A stretch of 64,000 nt of DNA from JANMGV01 sp037440405 (GCA_037440405.1 JBBIUE010000016.1:1-64000); one strand, 5' to 3'. Shown: positions 35,223 to 46,900, numbered from the stretch's first letter. Notes: generated by a model from the letters alone, not told the origin. Translations and numbers: made by a program.

Positions 35223-38200
35223 TCCGCCAGGCCTTGAGCTTGATCTTGCAAGAGTTTACGCGACGCTTCTCGATCGTCTCTCTTGCTTGCTTGACGGTGA
35301 TTGTCGCAACGCTCACGAATGTGTCGATCAGCGTTGCTGATGACGAGGATGAAGTGAAGCTTCGCGAATTATTTGTGCCCCGAGCTGAGCTGCCGCTGCT
35401 ACTGGAACATTATCCTCGACGTGTATTCATGACGCGAGAACAATTCGAAGGCCTTCGCCTCAACAGCAAAGTCTCTGTACCTCTTCCGATTCCTCGAAGC
35501 GTGATCGCCTCGGAAGGCAACTTTCAGATCGTCCTCAGGGAAGGGCGTGCCGCAATTCAGAGCACCCTGACATTGGAATCGCTCGAAGACGGCGTGCATG
35601 CCGTCCCCCTTGTATTCGGTGGCATGGGCATGCAAAAAGCGACATTGGACTCGACAAGCGCCGCAATGGCTCGCGGTGATCGCGGTGAAGTACTGTTGCT
35701 CGTCAGCGGTCGAGGAACGCATCGATTTGAAGCGACGATGACTGCTCCGGTTTCGACATCGGCAGCCATTCAGACGCTCCATCTTCAGTTTCCAGAGACA
35801 GGTTCGTCAACGATCTCGCTGACGGTTCCCGGAAATGTCGAAATTTTATCCGGTGCAGTTGCCATCCGACGAGAGTTCGTTGCTGAGGCGAACGAAACTC
35901 GGTTCGAAGTGCTTCCTCAACGCGGTCCGATGTCAATCGTACTGAGCCTGAATAACCGAAGCATCCAAGATCAGAAGATCGTTACCGCCAACTCATTGAT
36001 AACCAGCACCTTATCCGCTTCCTGGGAAACGATCAATGCAGAAGTAACGTTTCATGTATTGCATGGAACCACTGACCAATTTCAAATCCGCTTACCCAAA
36101 GGTTTCGATGTATCCGATGTTCGCTGCGAGTCCCTCGCTCGCTGGTCAATCGACGATGAGCTCGAATCTCGCTTGCTGACGATTGACCTCCGGCGAACCA
36201 TGGATCGAAAGGAAGTTCAGCGTGAGGTAGTGCACCTGACGGCATCTCGCGCTCGAAGGGAAGAGGAACTCTGGTCTTTCCCGAGAATCGAATTGCTCGA
36301 CGTGGAATCCAACACGACGATCGCTGGAGTCCTGCTTGACGATCGATTGAAACTCGAAGCCATTCAAGAATCCGGCGTCATTCCCATCGATGGAGCTGTT
36401 CTAGAAAACCGCATCGCGAATTGGAGGGCGACTTCCGGCGTTGCCATTCGACCAAAAATCGTCGTCGCCTACTATGCTCCGCAGGATACGTTCGAGATCC
36501 GCAGCCGCCTCGTCCAAAAGCCTGCCGAGTTTCGTTCAACGACGAACCTCGTTCTTGTCGCCAAAGAACACGAACTGGAGCTTTACACTGGTATCGCCAT
36601 TCTGGTCGTTGAGGAACAGCTCGTCCAGGTCGAGCTTCAAGTTCCTCCCCTCTGGACTGTCATGTCGATTGAGAGCCAGGATGGAAAAGCTGTTCCGTGG
36701 CGTGAATCGGCTGTCTCAGGTGAACGTCGATTACGACTCACTCTGCCGAATGCAGTACGGCCTGGTCAAACAGTGAATTTGATCGTTAAGGCCAAATACG
36801 TCCCACCGGGTTGGCTAGGGAGTTGGCCATCCTTTTCTCTCGAGTTCCCCAAACTGCAAGTCGTGAGTAGCTCGCTTGACGAAGGTGCCTGTGCGATCGC
36901 TGTCCATGATGATCTGTCGGTACGCCCAGAAGCATTGGTCGATCTCACGATCTTGAATGACGCAGACAAGAAAAAGTTTCGGCTCGAAGAGATTCCGACA
37001 CAATTCGCGTACAGATTCGAGACGAGTGATTGGTCTGCACTGTTTACTATCGAACGTAATCAACCCGTGGTCACGGCCACCACTCTTGGTTTCTACCTGA
37101 TCGAACCAACGGGATTGACCTCAAAATTTGAACTCCGACTCAACGTCCAGCAAGCACGAATCCAAGAAGTTCACTTTTCATTGCCGGAATCGACTCCTTC
37201 GGAAGTTTCCATCCAAGGCCTGGATGGAATCGCGGTTCGAGAAACAACATCGATCTTGAGCGATGATCGGCGACATTGGACCATTATCTTGGCTCAGAAA
37301 TCGATGGGATCGATCAAGCTGTCTGTCGAATTCGTGCAACCACTATCGGCCCAAGGTCACGATCGATGGAACCTCCCCGACCTTCGCATTGAAGACGTAC
37401 TGCTTCAGTCGGGATACTATGCGGTCGAAGGTCATAGTGATCTGGATGTGAACGTCCTCGAACATCCAAGGATGGTCGATCAAGGAGAATTGGTCGATTC
37501 CATTTACTCGATTGGTCGTCATCAAGTCGGAACCTATGCTTTTGTGGGAGAGCCGAAACCCGTCGTTGTTCAGATAGCCGATCGGCAACACGCTGGCTTG
37601 CCGATGATCTTGGTCGAGAAAGCGATTTTGACAACTTGGCTGGGAGTCAACGGGCGAGCTCAAACGGCCATCAACTATAAGCTGCGAGCCAAAAGCCCGG
37701 CTCTCCACTTCGAACTGCCGAACCAAGCGGAATTGTGGTCGGTCGTTCTCGACAACCAGCCGGTAGTGCCGCAAAACGATGGAGGTACCTTACTGATCCC
37801 ATTGGAAGCCAACTCGAATCAGGGTACCCATGAGCTTCAAATCGTCTACGAAGTCCCGATCGCGCGACTGGAGTATTTGGCACGCACCACATTAGTGGCT
37901 CCGTTTTTGTTTGTACTCGACCGCAGGGCGAATCAACGAATGGAAGTTCCCACCGCCGACGTCGAGTGGCAGATCGGGCTGCCTTACGGTTACGAGATCG
38001 TCTCCACACAAGGGAGCCTGTATGAATCGAGCGTTTACCCTTGGTCGCAACGCTGGACAGACTTCGGGCGCTGGCTGCTTATTCTCGGAGGTTACGACGA
38101 AAATAAAACCTACCTTTCCACGCGAGTAGATTCTCAAGCAGCTTTTCACGACGCTGAATATCGAGGTCTTCCCAAGATCGCAGCACCGGCCCCCGCTAGC

Positions 38201-41200
38201 AGTGCCGTGCCCATGGATTCTCAACCGGTACCGAATGCCGAGATTGCTCAGGTGGAAACGGATTCCAACGCGCAAGGTCAATTGATGGAACAAGAGGAGT
38301 TTCTTGGTGTGGTTCCTCAACTCTCTCAACCCTCAAACGAACCGCTAGCCCGATTTGGAAAAGAAGGTTACACAAACCGTAAAGCTCTCAATGAAGGCTG
38401 GAAAAGTCTAAACATTGACGTCGAACAGCCCGCCAACACTTTAATCTTTCAAAGCTTCGGAGCACGGCCGCTCTTAGAATTCCAGATCGCGCAGCAAAAT
38501 CGCTGGAGTTGGTTGGTCTATGCGATCGGAGCCATGTTGTTGACCCGTTCATTTTACCTTTGGAATCGTGACGCGAAGAAAAAGCTTCGATGGCTGCTTG
38601 TATTAGTCATTGTCGGTTGCCTGTCTCCGCTGGTTCTGCCATGGACCGAAACGGCGCGAATGTTGGCAGAAGTGGTTGTACTAGTGGCGATCATCAGCCT
38701 TGGAATATTTTTGCTAGGCTTCTTGCTTGGATCGGCCGCCAAGGGATTCCGAAGCTTGGCGAGTCGTTTGGGAATAAGATGGCTGCGTCGAGCAGTTGTG
38801 TCCGTGATCTGTGCGTCGTTGGTCTATGAATCGTATTGCTCTCCCGCAAGAGCACAAAGCTCATCTTCGGGCGAAGCAGCAAAACTAATCGAATTGTTGA
38901 AGGCAGCCGCCCCCATTCAGGTACCCGATGACGCGATCATCATCCCCTACGACCCTGATTCGTCGGACGGGTGGAGCAATGGTCAAGAGATATTGGTTCC
39001 ATTGGAGACCTACGAGAAACTTCGAAAACAGGTGGAGGCCGCGCAACAACCAACGGAACAACAACCGCCCCGCGACTGGGCTTGGAAAGGAATCCGATAC
39101 GAATCCAGTCTTCAGGAAGGGGACCGATTCATGATGCGCGGCCGCATGGAGCTAGAAGTCTTCGGCGATGCGATCGTTACGGTTCCGTTCCCTGTTCTAG
39201 GAGGTGTACTCGCATCGGTCACGATGGACGGTCAACCCGCAAAGCTAACGGTCGTCACCGCTGATCGCGCTGTCGAAATCGAAGCGGAACACCGAGCCTT
39301 GGCCAAGCGACCGGTTCCGAACCAAGCCAGCAGTTTGTTCCTGCTGCAAGCGGAAGGACGAGGCTCGAAATCCGTCGAGGTCACGATTCAATTCGGTGTC
39401 GAACGACAAGGAGGCTGGCGCATCGTTTCTGGGCTTCTCCCAACCGGACAAGCGAATCAATGGGACATCCAGATTCCATTGGCAGGAACTGAGTTGAAGC
39501 TCGCAGGCGTTGTCGACCGCACCGAATTTCGCTCGCAAGCGGATGAGACGATCTTCAGCACATCCATCGCCAGAGATGGCTCGTTTGGCATCCAATGGCG
39601 CCCACGAATCTCTGAGGCGAGCGTTGACCAAGGTCTTTCCGCCGAAAGTCAAGCTACTATCAACATTCGTGAGGATGCCATTCGAATGAGCTGGAAAACG
39701 AACTTGACTTTTCGGCGAGGACGTCGTGAATCGTTGACCTTTGAAATCCCAACCAACTACTTCGTTGAAGAGGTTCTGGGAAGCAATGTTCGCGGTTGGA
39801 CAATTCGAGATTCCGAGGAAAAGAGATTTGTCGACGTAGAGTTACTTGGGACCGCCCAGGACAGCGAATCGCTGGAGATGCGCATTAGCCATCGCCGCAA
39901 TTTCAAAGCGGAAACGGAGCAGATCGACGTACCTTGGGTTCGTGTACCGGATAGCATGTTGCAGCAGGGAACGCTCACCATTCGCAGAAGTCGGTGGATC
40001 GATCTCCGGAGTGAGCATCACGAGTTCATCAGTCGGATGGACTTGATCGCGAACGAAGGTGACATAGAATCGGTTGATCGCTTCGCACCGGTCGACTTGA
40101 TTCCATTCCAATCATTCCGCTTCCTTGCGGTTCCTTTTCGATTGACCGTGACTGCGTCACCGGTATCGCCACAAGCCGAGGTGAATTGGCAGGGGCTGCT
40201 GAAAATTGCTCCAAGAGAACTCATTTTGGAGGCCAAGTTCCAGTACTCGGCGAACGCTCGCCCAATTCATCGCATCCGATTGGCTTTTCCTCGGATGTTC
40301 GAGCTGCAGCCCCCCATGGTTCCCTGTAATTACGATTGGTATATCGATGAGAGCGGAGATGAACAGATTGTCCATATTCTTCCGGAACGAGGACTCTCTG
40401 GCTCTTTTGATATCGTGGTCCTTGGAACTAGGAAACGCGAACTTGTTGATGGTCAGATTTCTGCACAGTTTTTGGTGCCGAGTTTTCGTGCAGTCGATGT
40501 TGCCAAGCAAGCTGGCACTCTGGTGTTGCAGGCGGATCCATCTTTCAACGTCCGCTTAGAACAACTCGATCATGCAGAATTACTTGGTCCCAATGCGGCG
40601 GATGCTTGGATGCAGTCTGAGCAGAAATCGTTGGTTCGCGCTGTGCTATCCATCCGAGGTGATAGGTTCTCCGGGCTCGCGACAACCATCAAGAAGTCAC
40701 CCGTCATTCAAGCGCGCTCTATTTCCAATATCCGCGTCACTGAGAAAGCTATCGAAGAAACCATCCTGCTTGACTGGACCATTCGTGAAGCATCGGTTCA
40801 ATCGTTTTCGTTCGTGTTGCCCTATTGGATGCGAGATGCTCGGGTCAGCGCTCCTTGGCTTCGGCAGTTGCAGCGCAGACTGTCTGCCGAGCAAGCAGAC
40901 GCTCCAGTGCGATTCACGATCGATTTACAGGACGACGTGATTGGCGAGTTTCGAGTCAAAATCGAAAATGATCGCTCGCTCGATTCAAGCATCCGGGAGG
41001 CACCCATTCCCACCATCGAAACTGGACAAGCCATGAAGCGATTTGTCCTTCTCGAAAACGCTGGAAGGGACGAGCTGATCATCGGAGAAAGCCGCGGTGT
41101 GGAAGCGATTCACGCGCAATCGTCTGAATGGAATGAACTGACAAACATCTTGGGCGCGAAATCAGCGCAGGCGTTTTCCGTTCGGAATCAAGCTGAGTCT

Positions 41201-42946
41201 CCCATTTTGCGATTCTCATTAGACGAACGAGCTGCGATCCAAACCGTCAGTGCGAGAATTGGCTTGTTCCTCACCGTTCTTGCCCTTGATCGTTCCGGCA
41301 CCTATCGAGCCTCTGCGGAACTGAGAGTCGAAAATCGGAATGAGCCGTTTGTTGAAATTGAGCTACCGACGGGAGCCAGTGTATGGACTGCAACGGTCGC
41401 AGGAGAACCCATGAAGCCGATGCTATCGAACCAGCCGCAGCGACTCCGCATCCCACTGATCAAAACTCCAGTCGGCAGCCTCGATTATCCTGTGATCATC
41501 AAGTACGGCGGACAAATTGCGATGCCGACGGTCATGGGAAGATGGAGCATTCCATTCATTCGTGTCGCCAACATTCGACCGGAACAAAGTCAAGTGCGAC
41601 TATTTCTTCCTGACGAACAACATTGGTTCGATTTCAGCGGAACGCTGGGCAGAATCAACACTCAGTCCGAGTGGGATGCAGGTTTGTTATCATTTAAGCA
41701 GAAGCAGGTCGATGAATTGCGGCGAGTGATCGAGAGCAAAGCGCAAAGCAAGTTTGACTCCTTCTCGCAATCACGAGCCAAAGCCAATCTTCGACAACTC
41801 GGGACAGCGCCCTATGCTGTTTATGGCGCCAACGTCATTCCAAACGATCGCGTTCTCGATATCGACCAAGACGCTTCAACTTGGCAGAAGGAAACCGAAG
41901 ACAATCGGACACTTCTCAGTCGTTCGTATGCCGCGCAATCGCTAAAGGGGGGCACCAATTCGGTGATGACTTATGGAAACAATTTCTTTCATGAGACGGA
42001 ACCCCTTTCCGTTGATGAGCGCGCTCCACAGTCGATCAAAGACGCGGAACCTCCGATGAATCGCGGCAACGCCACCGACGAAGTTCAGCATGCGCCGGAA
42101 ACCAGTCCATTAGGAGGCAATCCGCAAGTTGCTCAGCGTCCGGGCTCAACGGTTCTTCGAATCGAAAGTATTGACAAGCTGGAAGCCGATAAAAAGCAAA
42201 TGGCAAAAGGAGAAGAGATCGAGGAGAAGCTCAAGCAATATGAGGCTCAATTGCAATCGAATGCTCCCAATGCAATGGGCGGAATCGATGGACAGGGTCG
42301 TTTCAACAGAAGCAATCGAGTCTCCGAGCTTGCAGGGAGCGAGCCCAATGCAGGATATGAACTTCGTCGCTTCAGAGAGTCAGAGTCCCTTGATTCAAAC
42401 GTGCCGAGTGCCTCTCCGTTAGCTATAGAAGATGGCGACCGGCGTGACCTCGGCAGAGGTTTGCCCCAGATGGAGCAAACCCAACGCTCTGGCCAAGCGG
42501 TTGAGCGCGGTGCCCTTCAGACCTTCGAAGCCGATCGTCCGACTTACCCTAGACCCGAAAACGCGGCGGACGTGCTTCAACCTTCCTTTGTTGGTTTTGT
42601 CAGCCTTGATTTGCCTTTTCCGACGCGGGGAGTCGAATACATGTTCTCGACTCCGGGTGGGGATTTGGAACTGAGTGGCCGAACCATTTCGAAGCAAGCG
42701 ACCACACGTGGCGTGGCCATCCTTGCACTCGCGGCTTCCGTCGTCGTGATTTGGTTTGGTTGGAGGATGATCCATGCCCTGTGGTCGACGCGACGCGGCC
42801 GCCTCCTCGTCGCTGCGATAGCCTTCATGAGCGCGACCATCTGCTTTCTGGCTGGATTACCTGTCTACGGCATCCTCCTCGTCCTCACTGGTTTGGTAGG
42901 ATTATTTCCTCTTGAATGGTCTAGGCAGTCTCAAACGAGCGCCTGA
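35219..42946 (+). CDS. Giant exported membrane protein of about 2575 residues, probable tandem fusion (modules B and C)
   Basis: Family not recognised. The N-terminal signal sequence (FSIVSLACLTVIVATL, cut near SVADD) leads into LFVPRAELPLLLEHYP with RVFMTREQFEGL, a degenerate form of the IPY/LPYDKF motif of the previous gene. A beta-rich ectodomain runs to about residue 1090. Membrane helices follow at about 1094-1185. Near residue 1200 a second signal-like stretch ends in SPARAQS. The motif then recurs as IIIPYDPDSSDG with EILVPLETYEKLRK (about 1239), followed by a second long beta-rich ectodomain. A Gln/Asn/Ser-rich charged region (about 2160-2430) and a final group of helices (about 2494-2567) close the protein. 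It reads as two full copies of the module A architecture joined end to end. The gene overlaps the previous one by four bases. Expression from one message suggests one large cell-surface assembly. Confidence 0.8.
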   Translation: MIRQALSLILQEFTRRFSIVSLACLTVIVATLTNVSISVADDEDEVKLRELFVPRAELPLLLEHYPRRVFMTREQFEGLRLNSKVSVPLPIPRSVIASEGNFQIVLREGRAAIQSTLTLESLEDGVHAVPLVFGGMGMQKATLDSTSAAMARGDRGEVLLLVSGRGTHRFEATMTAPVSTSAAIQTLHLQFPETGSSTISLTVPGNVEILSGAVAIRREFVAEANETRFEVLPQRGPMSIVLSLNNRSIQDQKIVTANSLITSTLSASWETINAEVTFHVLHGTTDQFQIRLPKGFDVSDVRCESLARWSIDDELESRLLTIDLRRTMDRKEVQREVVHLTASRARREEELWSFPRIELLDVESNTTIAGVLLDDRLKLEAIQESGVIPIDGAVLENRIANWRATSGVAIRPKIVVAYYAPQDTFEIRSRLVQKPAEFRSTTNLVLVAKEHELELYTGIAILVVEEQLVQVELQVPPLWTVMSIESQDGKAVPWRESAVSGERRLRLTLPNAVRPGQTVNLIVKAKYVPPGWLGSWPSFSLEFPKLQVVSSSLDEGACAIAVHDDLSVRPEALVDLTILNDADKKKFRLEEIPTQFAYRFETSDWSALFTIERNQPVVTATTLGFYLIEPTGLTSKFELRLNVQQARIQEVHFSLPESTPSEVSIQGLDGIAVRETTSILSDDRRHWTIILAQKSMGSIKLSVEFVQPLSAQGHDRWNLPDLRIEDVLLQSGYYAVEGHSDLDVNVLEHPRMVDQGELVDSIYSIGRHQVGTYAFVGEPKPVVVQIADRQHAGLPMILVEKAILTTWLGVNGRAQTAINYKLRAKSPALHFELPNQAELWSVVLDNQPVVPQNDGGTLLIPLEANSNQGTHELQIVYEVPIARLEYLARTTLVAPFLFVLDRRANQRMEVPTADVEWQIGLPYGYEIVSTQGSLYESSVYPWSQRWTDFGRWLLILGGYDENKTYLSTRVDSQAAFHDAEYRGLPKIAAPAPASSAVPMDSQPVPNAEIAQVETDSNAQGQLMEQEEFLGVVPQLSQPSNEPLARFGKEGYTNRKALNEGWKSLNIDVEQPANTLIFQSFGARPLLEFQIAQQNRWSWLVYAIGAMLLTRSFYLWNRDAKKKLRWLLVLVIVGCLSPLVLPWTETARMLAEVVVLVAIISLGIFLLGFLLGSAAKGFRSLASRLGIRWLRRAVVSVICASLVYESYCSPARAQSSSSGEAAKLIELLKAAAPIQVPDDAIIIPYDPDSSDGWSNGQEILVPLETYEKLRKQVEAAQQPTEQQPPRDWAWKGIRYESSLQEGDRFMMRGRMELEVFGDAIVTVPFPVLGGVLASVTMDGQPAKLTVVTADRAVEIEAEHRALAKRPVPNQASSLFLLQAEGRGSKSVEVTIQFGVERQGGWRIVSGLLPTGQANQWDIQIPLAGTELKLAGVVDRTEFRSQADETIFSTSIARDGSFGIQWRPRISEASVDQGLSAESQATINIREDAIRMSWKTNLTFRRGRRESLTFEIPTNYFVEEVLGSNVRGWTIRDSEEKRFVDVELLGTAQDSESLEMRISHRRNFKAETEQIDVPWVRVPDSMLQQGTLTIRRSRWIDLRSEHHEFISRMDLIANEGDIESVDRFAPVDLIPFQSFRFLAVPFRLTVTASPVSPQAEVNWQGLLKIAPRELILEAKFQYSANARPIHRIRLAFPRMFELQPPMVPCNYDWYIDESGDEQIVHILPERGLSGSFDIVVLGTRKRELVDGQISAQFLVPSFRAVDVAKQAGTLVLQADPSFNVRLEQLDHAELLGPNAADAWMQSEQKSLVRAVLSIRGDRFSGLATTIKKSPVIQARSISNIRVTEKAIEETILLDWTIREASVQSFSFVLPYWMRDARVSAPWLRQLQRRLSAEQADAPVRFTIDLQDDVIGEFRVKIENDRSLDSSIREAPIPTIETGQAMKRFVLLENAGRDELIIGESRGVEAIHAQSSEWNELTNILGAKSAQAFSVRNQAESPILRFSLDERAAIQTVSARIGLFLTVLALDRSGTYRASAELRVENRNEPFVEIELPTGASVWTATVAGEPMKPMLSNQPQRLRIPLIKTPVGSLDYPVIIKYGGQIAMPTVMGRWSIPFIRVANIRPEQSQVRLFLPDEQHWFDFSGTLGRINTQSEWDAGLLSFKQKQVDELRRVIESKAQSKFDSFSQSRAKANLRQLGTAPYAVYGANVIPNDRVLDIDQDASTWQKETEDNRTLLSRSYAAQSLKGGTNSVMTYGNNFFHETEPLSVDERAPQSIKDAEPPMNRGNATDEVQHAPETSPLGGNPQVAQRPGSTVLRIESIDKLEADKKQMAKGEEIEEKLKQYEAQLQSNAPNAMGGIDGQGRFNRSNRVSELAGSEPNAGYELRRFRESESLDSNVPSASPLAIEDGDRRDLGRGLPQMEQTQRSGQAVERGALQTFEADRPTYPRPENAADVLQPSFVGFVSLDLPFPTRGVEYMFSTPGGDLELSGRTISKQATTRGVAILALAASVVVIWFGWRMIHALWSTRRGRLLVAAIAFMSATICFLAGLPVYGILLVLTGLVGLFPLEWSRQSQTSA

Positions 42947-43112
42947 CCGTGGGGAAACCTCATTGGTCGGAAAATTCAGTAGATCTGCCGAGGAAATGAA
43001 AAGCAAAAAAGCATTTCCAGGCAATCTGATGGATCGATGAACGTTTTTCGAACCGCAACGAGAAATCGTAAAGTTTGTGCATTCCACCCAGGAATCTAGT
43101 AGACTTTAGCGA

Positions 43113-43856
43113 ATGGCTTTTCAAGGTCCGAACTCATATAATCGCCATTCACGCGATGAAATCTTCGAAACGACTCACTGGAGCCTCGTTTTGGCTGCCG
43201 GAGATCGGCGTCACGCGGAAGCGGACCAGGCACTGGAGCGGCTGTGCCGCGCCTACTGGCCGCCGCTCTATGCGTATGTGCGCCGGCGCGTGCGCGACGT
43301 GCACGAGGCTCAGGATCTGACCCAGGCCTTCATTGAGCGGCTGCTGGAAAAGCAGTTTCTCGCGCAGGCCCAGCGCGAACGGGGGCGTTTTCGGGCGTTC
43401 CTGATCACCGCGTTCCAACACTTTCTCGCCAACGAGTGGGACAAGGCTCGGACTAAGAAGCGAGGCGGACACGTCACGCACTTCGTGTTCGAATTCGACC
43501 GATACGAGACCGGTGCCCCAGCGACGGATGACGAATGGACCGCAGAACGCGTCTACGAACGGCAATGGGCGATTGCGCTGCTCCAAAGCGTGATGGAGCG
43601 GCTACAGCGCGAGATGGAACGGAACGGGCAGGGCCGGCAGTTCCAGGCGCTCCGCGAGTTCATCGGCGGCGCGCAAGGTTCGTATGCCACGCCCGCTGTC
43701 GAATTGGGGATGAGCGAAGCGGCTGCGCGGATGGCTGCCAGTCGCTTGAGGGGTCGGTATCGGGAACTGTTGAAGGAAGAGATTGCCCATACGGTCTGCT
43801 CGGCGGACGAAATCGAGGACGAGATCCGGCAGCTGTTTACTGCTTTTTCCAAGTGA
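43113..43856 (+). CDS. ECF-type RNA polymerase sigma factor
   Basis: About 247 residues. The first part is sigma region 2 (LERLCRAYWPPLYAYVRRRV with DVHEAQDLTQAFIERLLEKQ), the core-binding and -10 recognition helices. The C-terminal part is region 4 (YATPAVELGMSEAAARMAASRLRGRYRELL), the helix-turn-helix that binds the -35 box. The form with a long spacer and the TTHWSLVLAA opening is the ECF group that occurs with serine/threonine kinases in planctomycetes. It probably drives the kinase and lipoprotein genes that follow, and could be controlled by phosphorylation, since no anti-sigma factor is seen. Base composition is GC-richer than in the flanking genes, as for the next two genes. The start is ATG 43113. 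Confidence 0.9.
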   Translation: MAFQGPNSYNRHSRDEIFETTHWSLVLAAGDRRHAEADQALERLCRAYWPPLYAYVRRRVRDVHEAQDLTQAFIERLLEKQFLAQAQRERGRFRAFLITAFQHFLANEWDKARTKKRGGHVTHFVFEFDRYETGAPATDDEWTAERVYERQWAIALLQSVMERLQREMERNGQGRQFQALREFIGGAQGSYATPAVELGMSEAAARMAASRLRGRYRELLKEEIAHTVCSADEIEDEIRQLFTAFSK

Positions 43857-43929
43857 AGTTCCCGAATTTCATGTTGCGCATGGAAGCGAATGCTTCAGTG
43901 TTACACAGAGAAAATACACAGGCTCAACC

Positions 43930-46900
43930 ATGAATTCCTACCCGCTATGTGCGAATTGCAGCAGTCCCATTCCGCCGGATGCCCCGTCGGGAATGTGCCC
44001 GAAGTGCCTTTTGCAAGCGGGCTTGTCGGATTCAGCCGTTGACTTGGCGGCAATGGCAACTGACGGCGCGACTTCCGTGACGGAAACGATAGGTCTCAAG
44101 GGGGAAGACGAGCGGACCGGCATCGAATGGGAAGACCATTCATCCTCGGGCTTTCCCGGCGTCGGCACCAAAATTCGTTACATCGGCGACTATGAGTTGC
44201 TGCATGAGATCGCTCGGGGAGGAATGGGAGTTGTCTACAAGGCGAGGCAGGTCCGGCTCAACCGCATTGTCGCCCTAAAGATGATCCTGTCAGGGCAGTT
44301 CGCCAGTTCGGTTGAGGTTCGGCGGTTTTATACGGAAGCGGAAGCAGCCGCCCAACTGGACCACTCCGGAATCGTGCCAGTGTTCGAGGTTGGCCAACAC
44401 AATAAACATCATTACTACTCGATGGGCTTCGTTGACGGTGAGTCGCTTGCCAAACGCATCGCGGTCGGCCCGCTCGCGCCTCGCGTCGCCGCTGAAATCT
44501 TGCTTCGTGTTGCAGAAGCGATCGAGTATGCGCATCGCAGAGGTGTTATTCACCGCGATCTGAAGCCTGCCAATGTGCTCCTCGACAAAGCCGGTCAGCC
44601 GAAGGTGACTGACTTCGGGCTGGCGAAACGCATTCAGGGGACCAGTCACCTCACCGCCTCGGGACAAATCCTTGGGACCCCCAGCTACATGCCGCCGGAA
44701 CAGGTCGCCGGCCGCGCCGACCAAGTGAACGAAACCGCCGACATCTACTCGCTTGGGGCGATGCTCTATTCCATGCTGACCGGTCGACCGCCGTTCCATG
44801 CGGACAATCCGCTCGATACGATGATGCAGGTCATTGAGCGAGACCCCGTATCGCCGCGAGCCCTGAATCCCGCAGTGCCGCTTGATCTGGAGACGATCTG
44901 CCTGAAGTGCTTGGAAAAGGACCGTCGCCAGCGTTACGGATCAGCCGGCGATCTGGCTCAAGAACTTCGCCGGTATCTGGAGGGGAAGCCGATTCTTGCC
45001 CGTCCCGTTGGCAGATTCGATCGCGCGTGGCGCTGGTGCCGACGGAATCCGCTAGTGGCTTCGCTGCTGGTCGCGGTCGCCCTGAGTCTCGTCGGGGGCA
45101 CTATTGTCTCGATGATGTTCGCCGTCGAAGCACGCCATCGGGCAGAGGGGGAGCGGAAAAACCGAGAAGCTGCCGATCAGCAGACTAGGCTGACCGAAGC
45201 GCAGTTGAACCGCTCTGAGTGGTTCCTCTACACGAATGAAATCGCTTCTGCACAGCGTGAGGGGGAACTGAACAATCCCTCTCTGGCGACGAGCATCCTT
45301 GATCGCACTTCGCAGGAACGCCGCAGCTGGGAATATCACTTCCTACGTCGGCAGAACGAGCAGTCGCTGCGACTCTCTATCAAGGGTCACGACCAGAAGG
45401 TCCTGGCGCTCGCCGTCAGTCCAGACGGTGAGCTGCTCGCCAGCGCTGGACGGGACCGGAGCGTCAGAATCTGGGACAGCGCCAAGGGACGGGAAATCGT
45501 GACACTCGCCAGCGACCTATTCGTCACACATTTGACGTTCAGCCCAGATGGAGGTCGAGTGGCCGGCGTCGACACCGAGGGAAAGCTACGGATCTGGGAC
45601 CCCCGCACCGGACAGCGACAGAGTGAAATCGTGACCAGCCCCATCGCTGGCTTGGCCGCGAGTCGTGCATATTTCATCGCAGGGAGTGACCTCGTCGTCA
45701 CGCACAACAAGGACGGAAGCATTGCCGTTTGGGATCCGTTGAACGGTAGCGCACATCGATCGATCCCGATTCCCCTCGCAGCAGTGACCATCGCCGTTAG
45801 CCCGGACGGGAATTGGCTCGCTGCCGGATCGCTGACCAGTGGTCATCAGAGTGAAATCCAGGTCTGGTCATTTGATGCCTCATCAGATGCTTCAAAAAGA
45901 ATGTCGATCGCAGGTCGCCTCGCGGCCCTGGCGTTCGATCACACCTCGAAGCGGATGGCGATCGGGGTTTTTGATCCCTCCAACGCATCCACTGGCGTGG
46001 TCCGCGTCGTGGATGTCTCGCGAATGGGGGAAGAGGGCGATCCTAACCTTTGCCAGATACCGATTCGAGCGCGTCAGGTGGGTTTTACCGCTGATGATCA
46101 GTTCGTGTTCGCGATCGGGATGGATGGTCTCCTGACCAAGTGCGATGCCAGTTCAGGCGCGATCGTGCGTCAGTTTCAGTCCCGTTCGCCTTCCGACCAA
46201 GCCTTAGAAGTAACCCCGGATGCAGCACTGCTCATCAACGGAAACGACGCGGGAGTTCTGGAACTCTGGAACACGTCCACCCATTCGCTGCCGACCGAAT
46301 TCCCTCTCAACGAGTGGGGTTATTCGGTCGCCTTCAGTCGGGATGGACGGCGCGTCGTCGGCGGTAGTAGCAAGATTGTCACGATCTGGGATGCGTCCAC
46401 GGGCGACAAAGTCATCGAGATTCCGGCACACAACGGCACCGTCCACACCGTCGCCTTCCATCCCGAGAGCGACAAAGTCCTGAGCGGCAGTTGGGATGGC
46501 TCGCTCAAGTTGTGGGAAGTCCCGTCTGGCAAGGAACTCTTTCGGATTGGCGGAGGGACTCGCGAATACGACAGCTTCTCGATCAGTCCGAACGGTGACC
46601 TGTTCGCGACAGGTACCGGTTTCACAGCGGAGATCCGATTGCACGACGCGCACACCGGAGATCGGGTTGAAACGCTGACCGGTGTGACGGAGCGTGTCGG
46701 AGTGACCGCGTTCTCGGCTGACGGTGCATGGCTTGTGAGCGGCGGCGAAATTGGAGAGGTTGCGGTCTGGGACGTGTCTCGGCGTGCCATGCGCTGGACG
46801 ACCCGACTGGGCCAGGACCGTATCCGGTTTGTGACAATCAATGCCGACAGCAAGTGGTTCGCGGCGCTGTCGCAAACGGGCGCGATTGCCGTCTGGGAGA

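Noticed and set aside
42992..43018. Seven-base inverted repeat before the sigma factor gene as a terminator of the giant genes
   Set aside because: The loop is long and no T-run follows, so it is not a convincing terminator.
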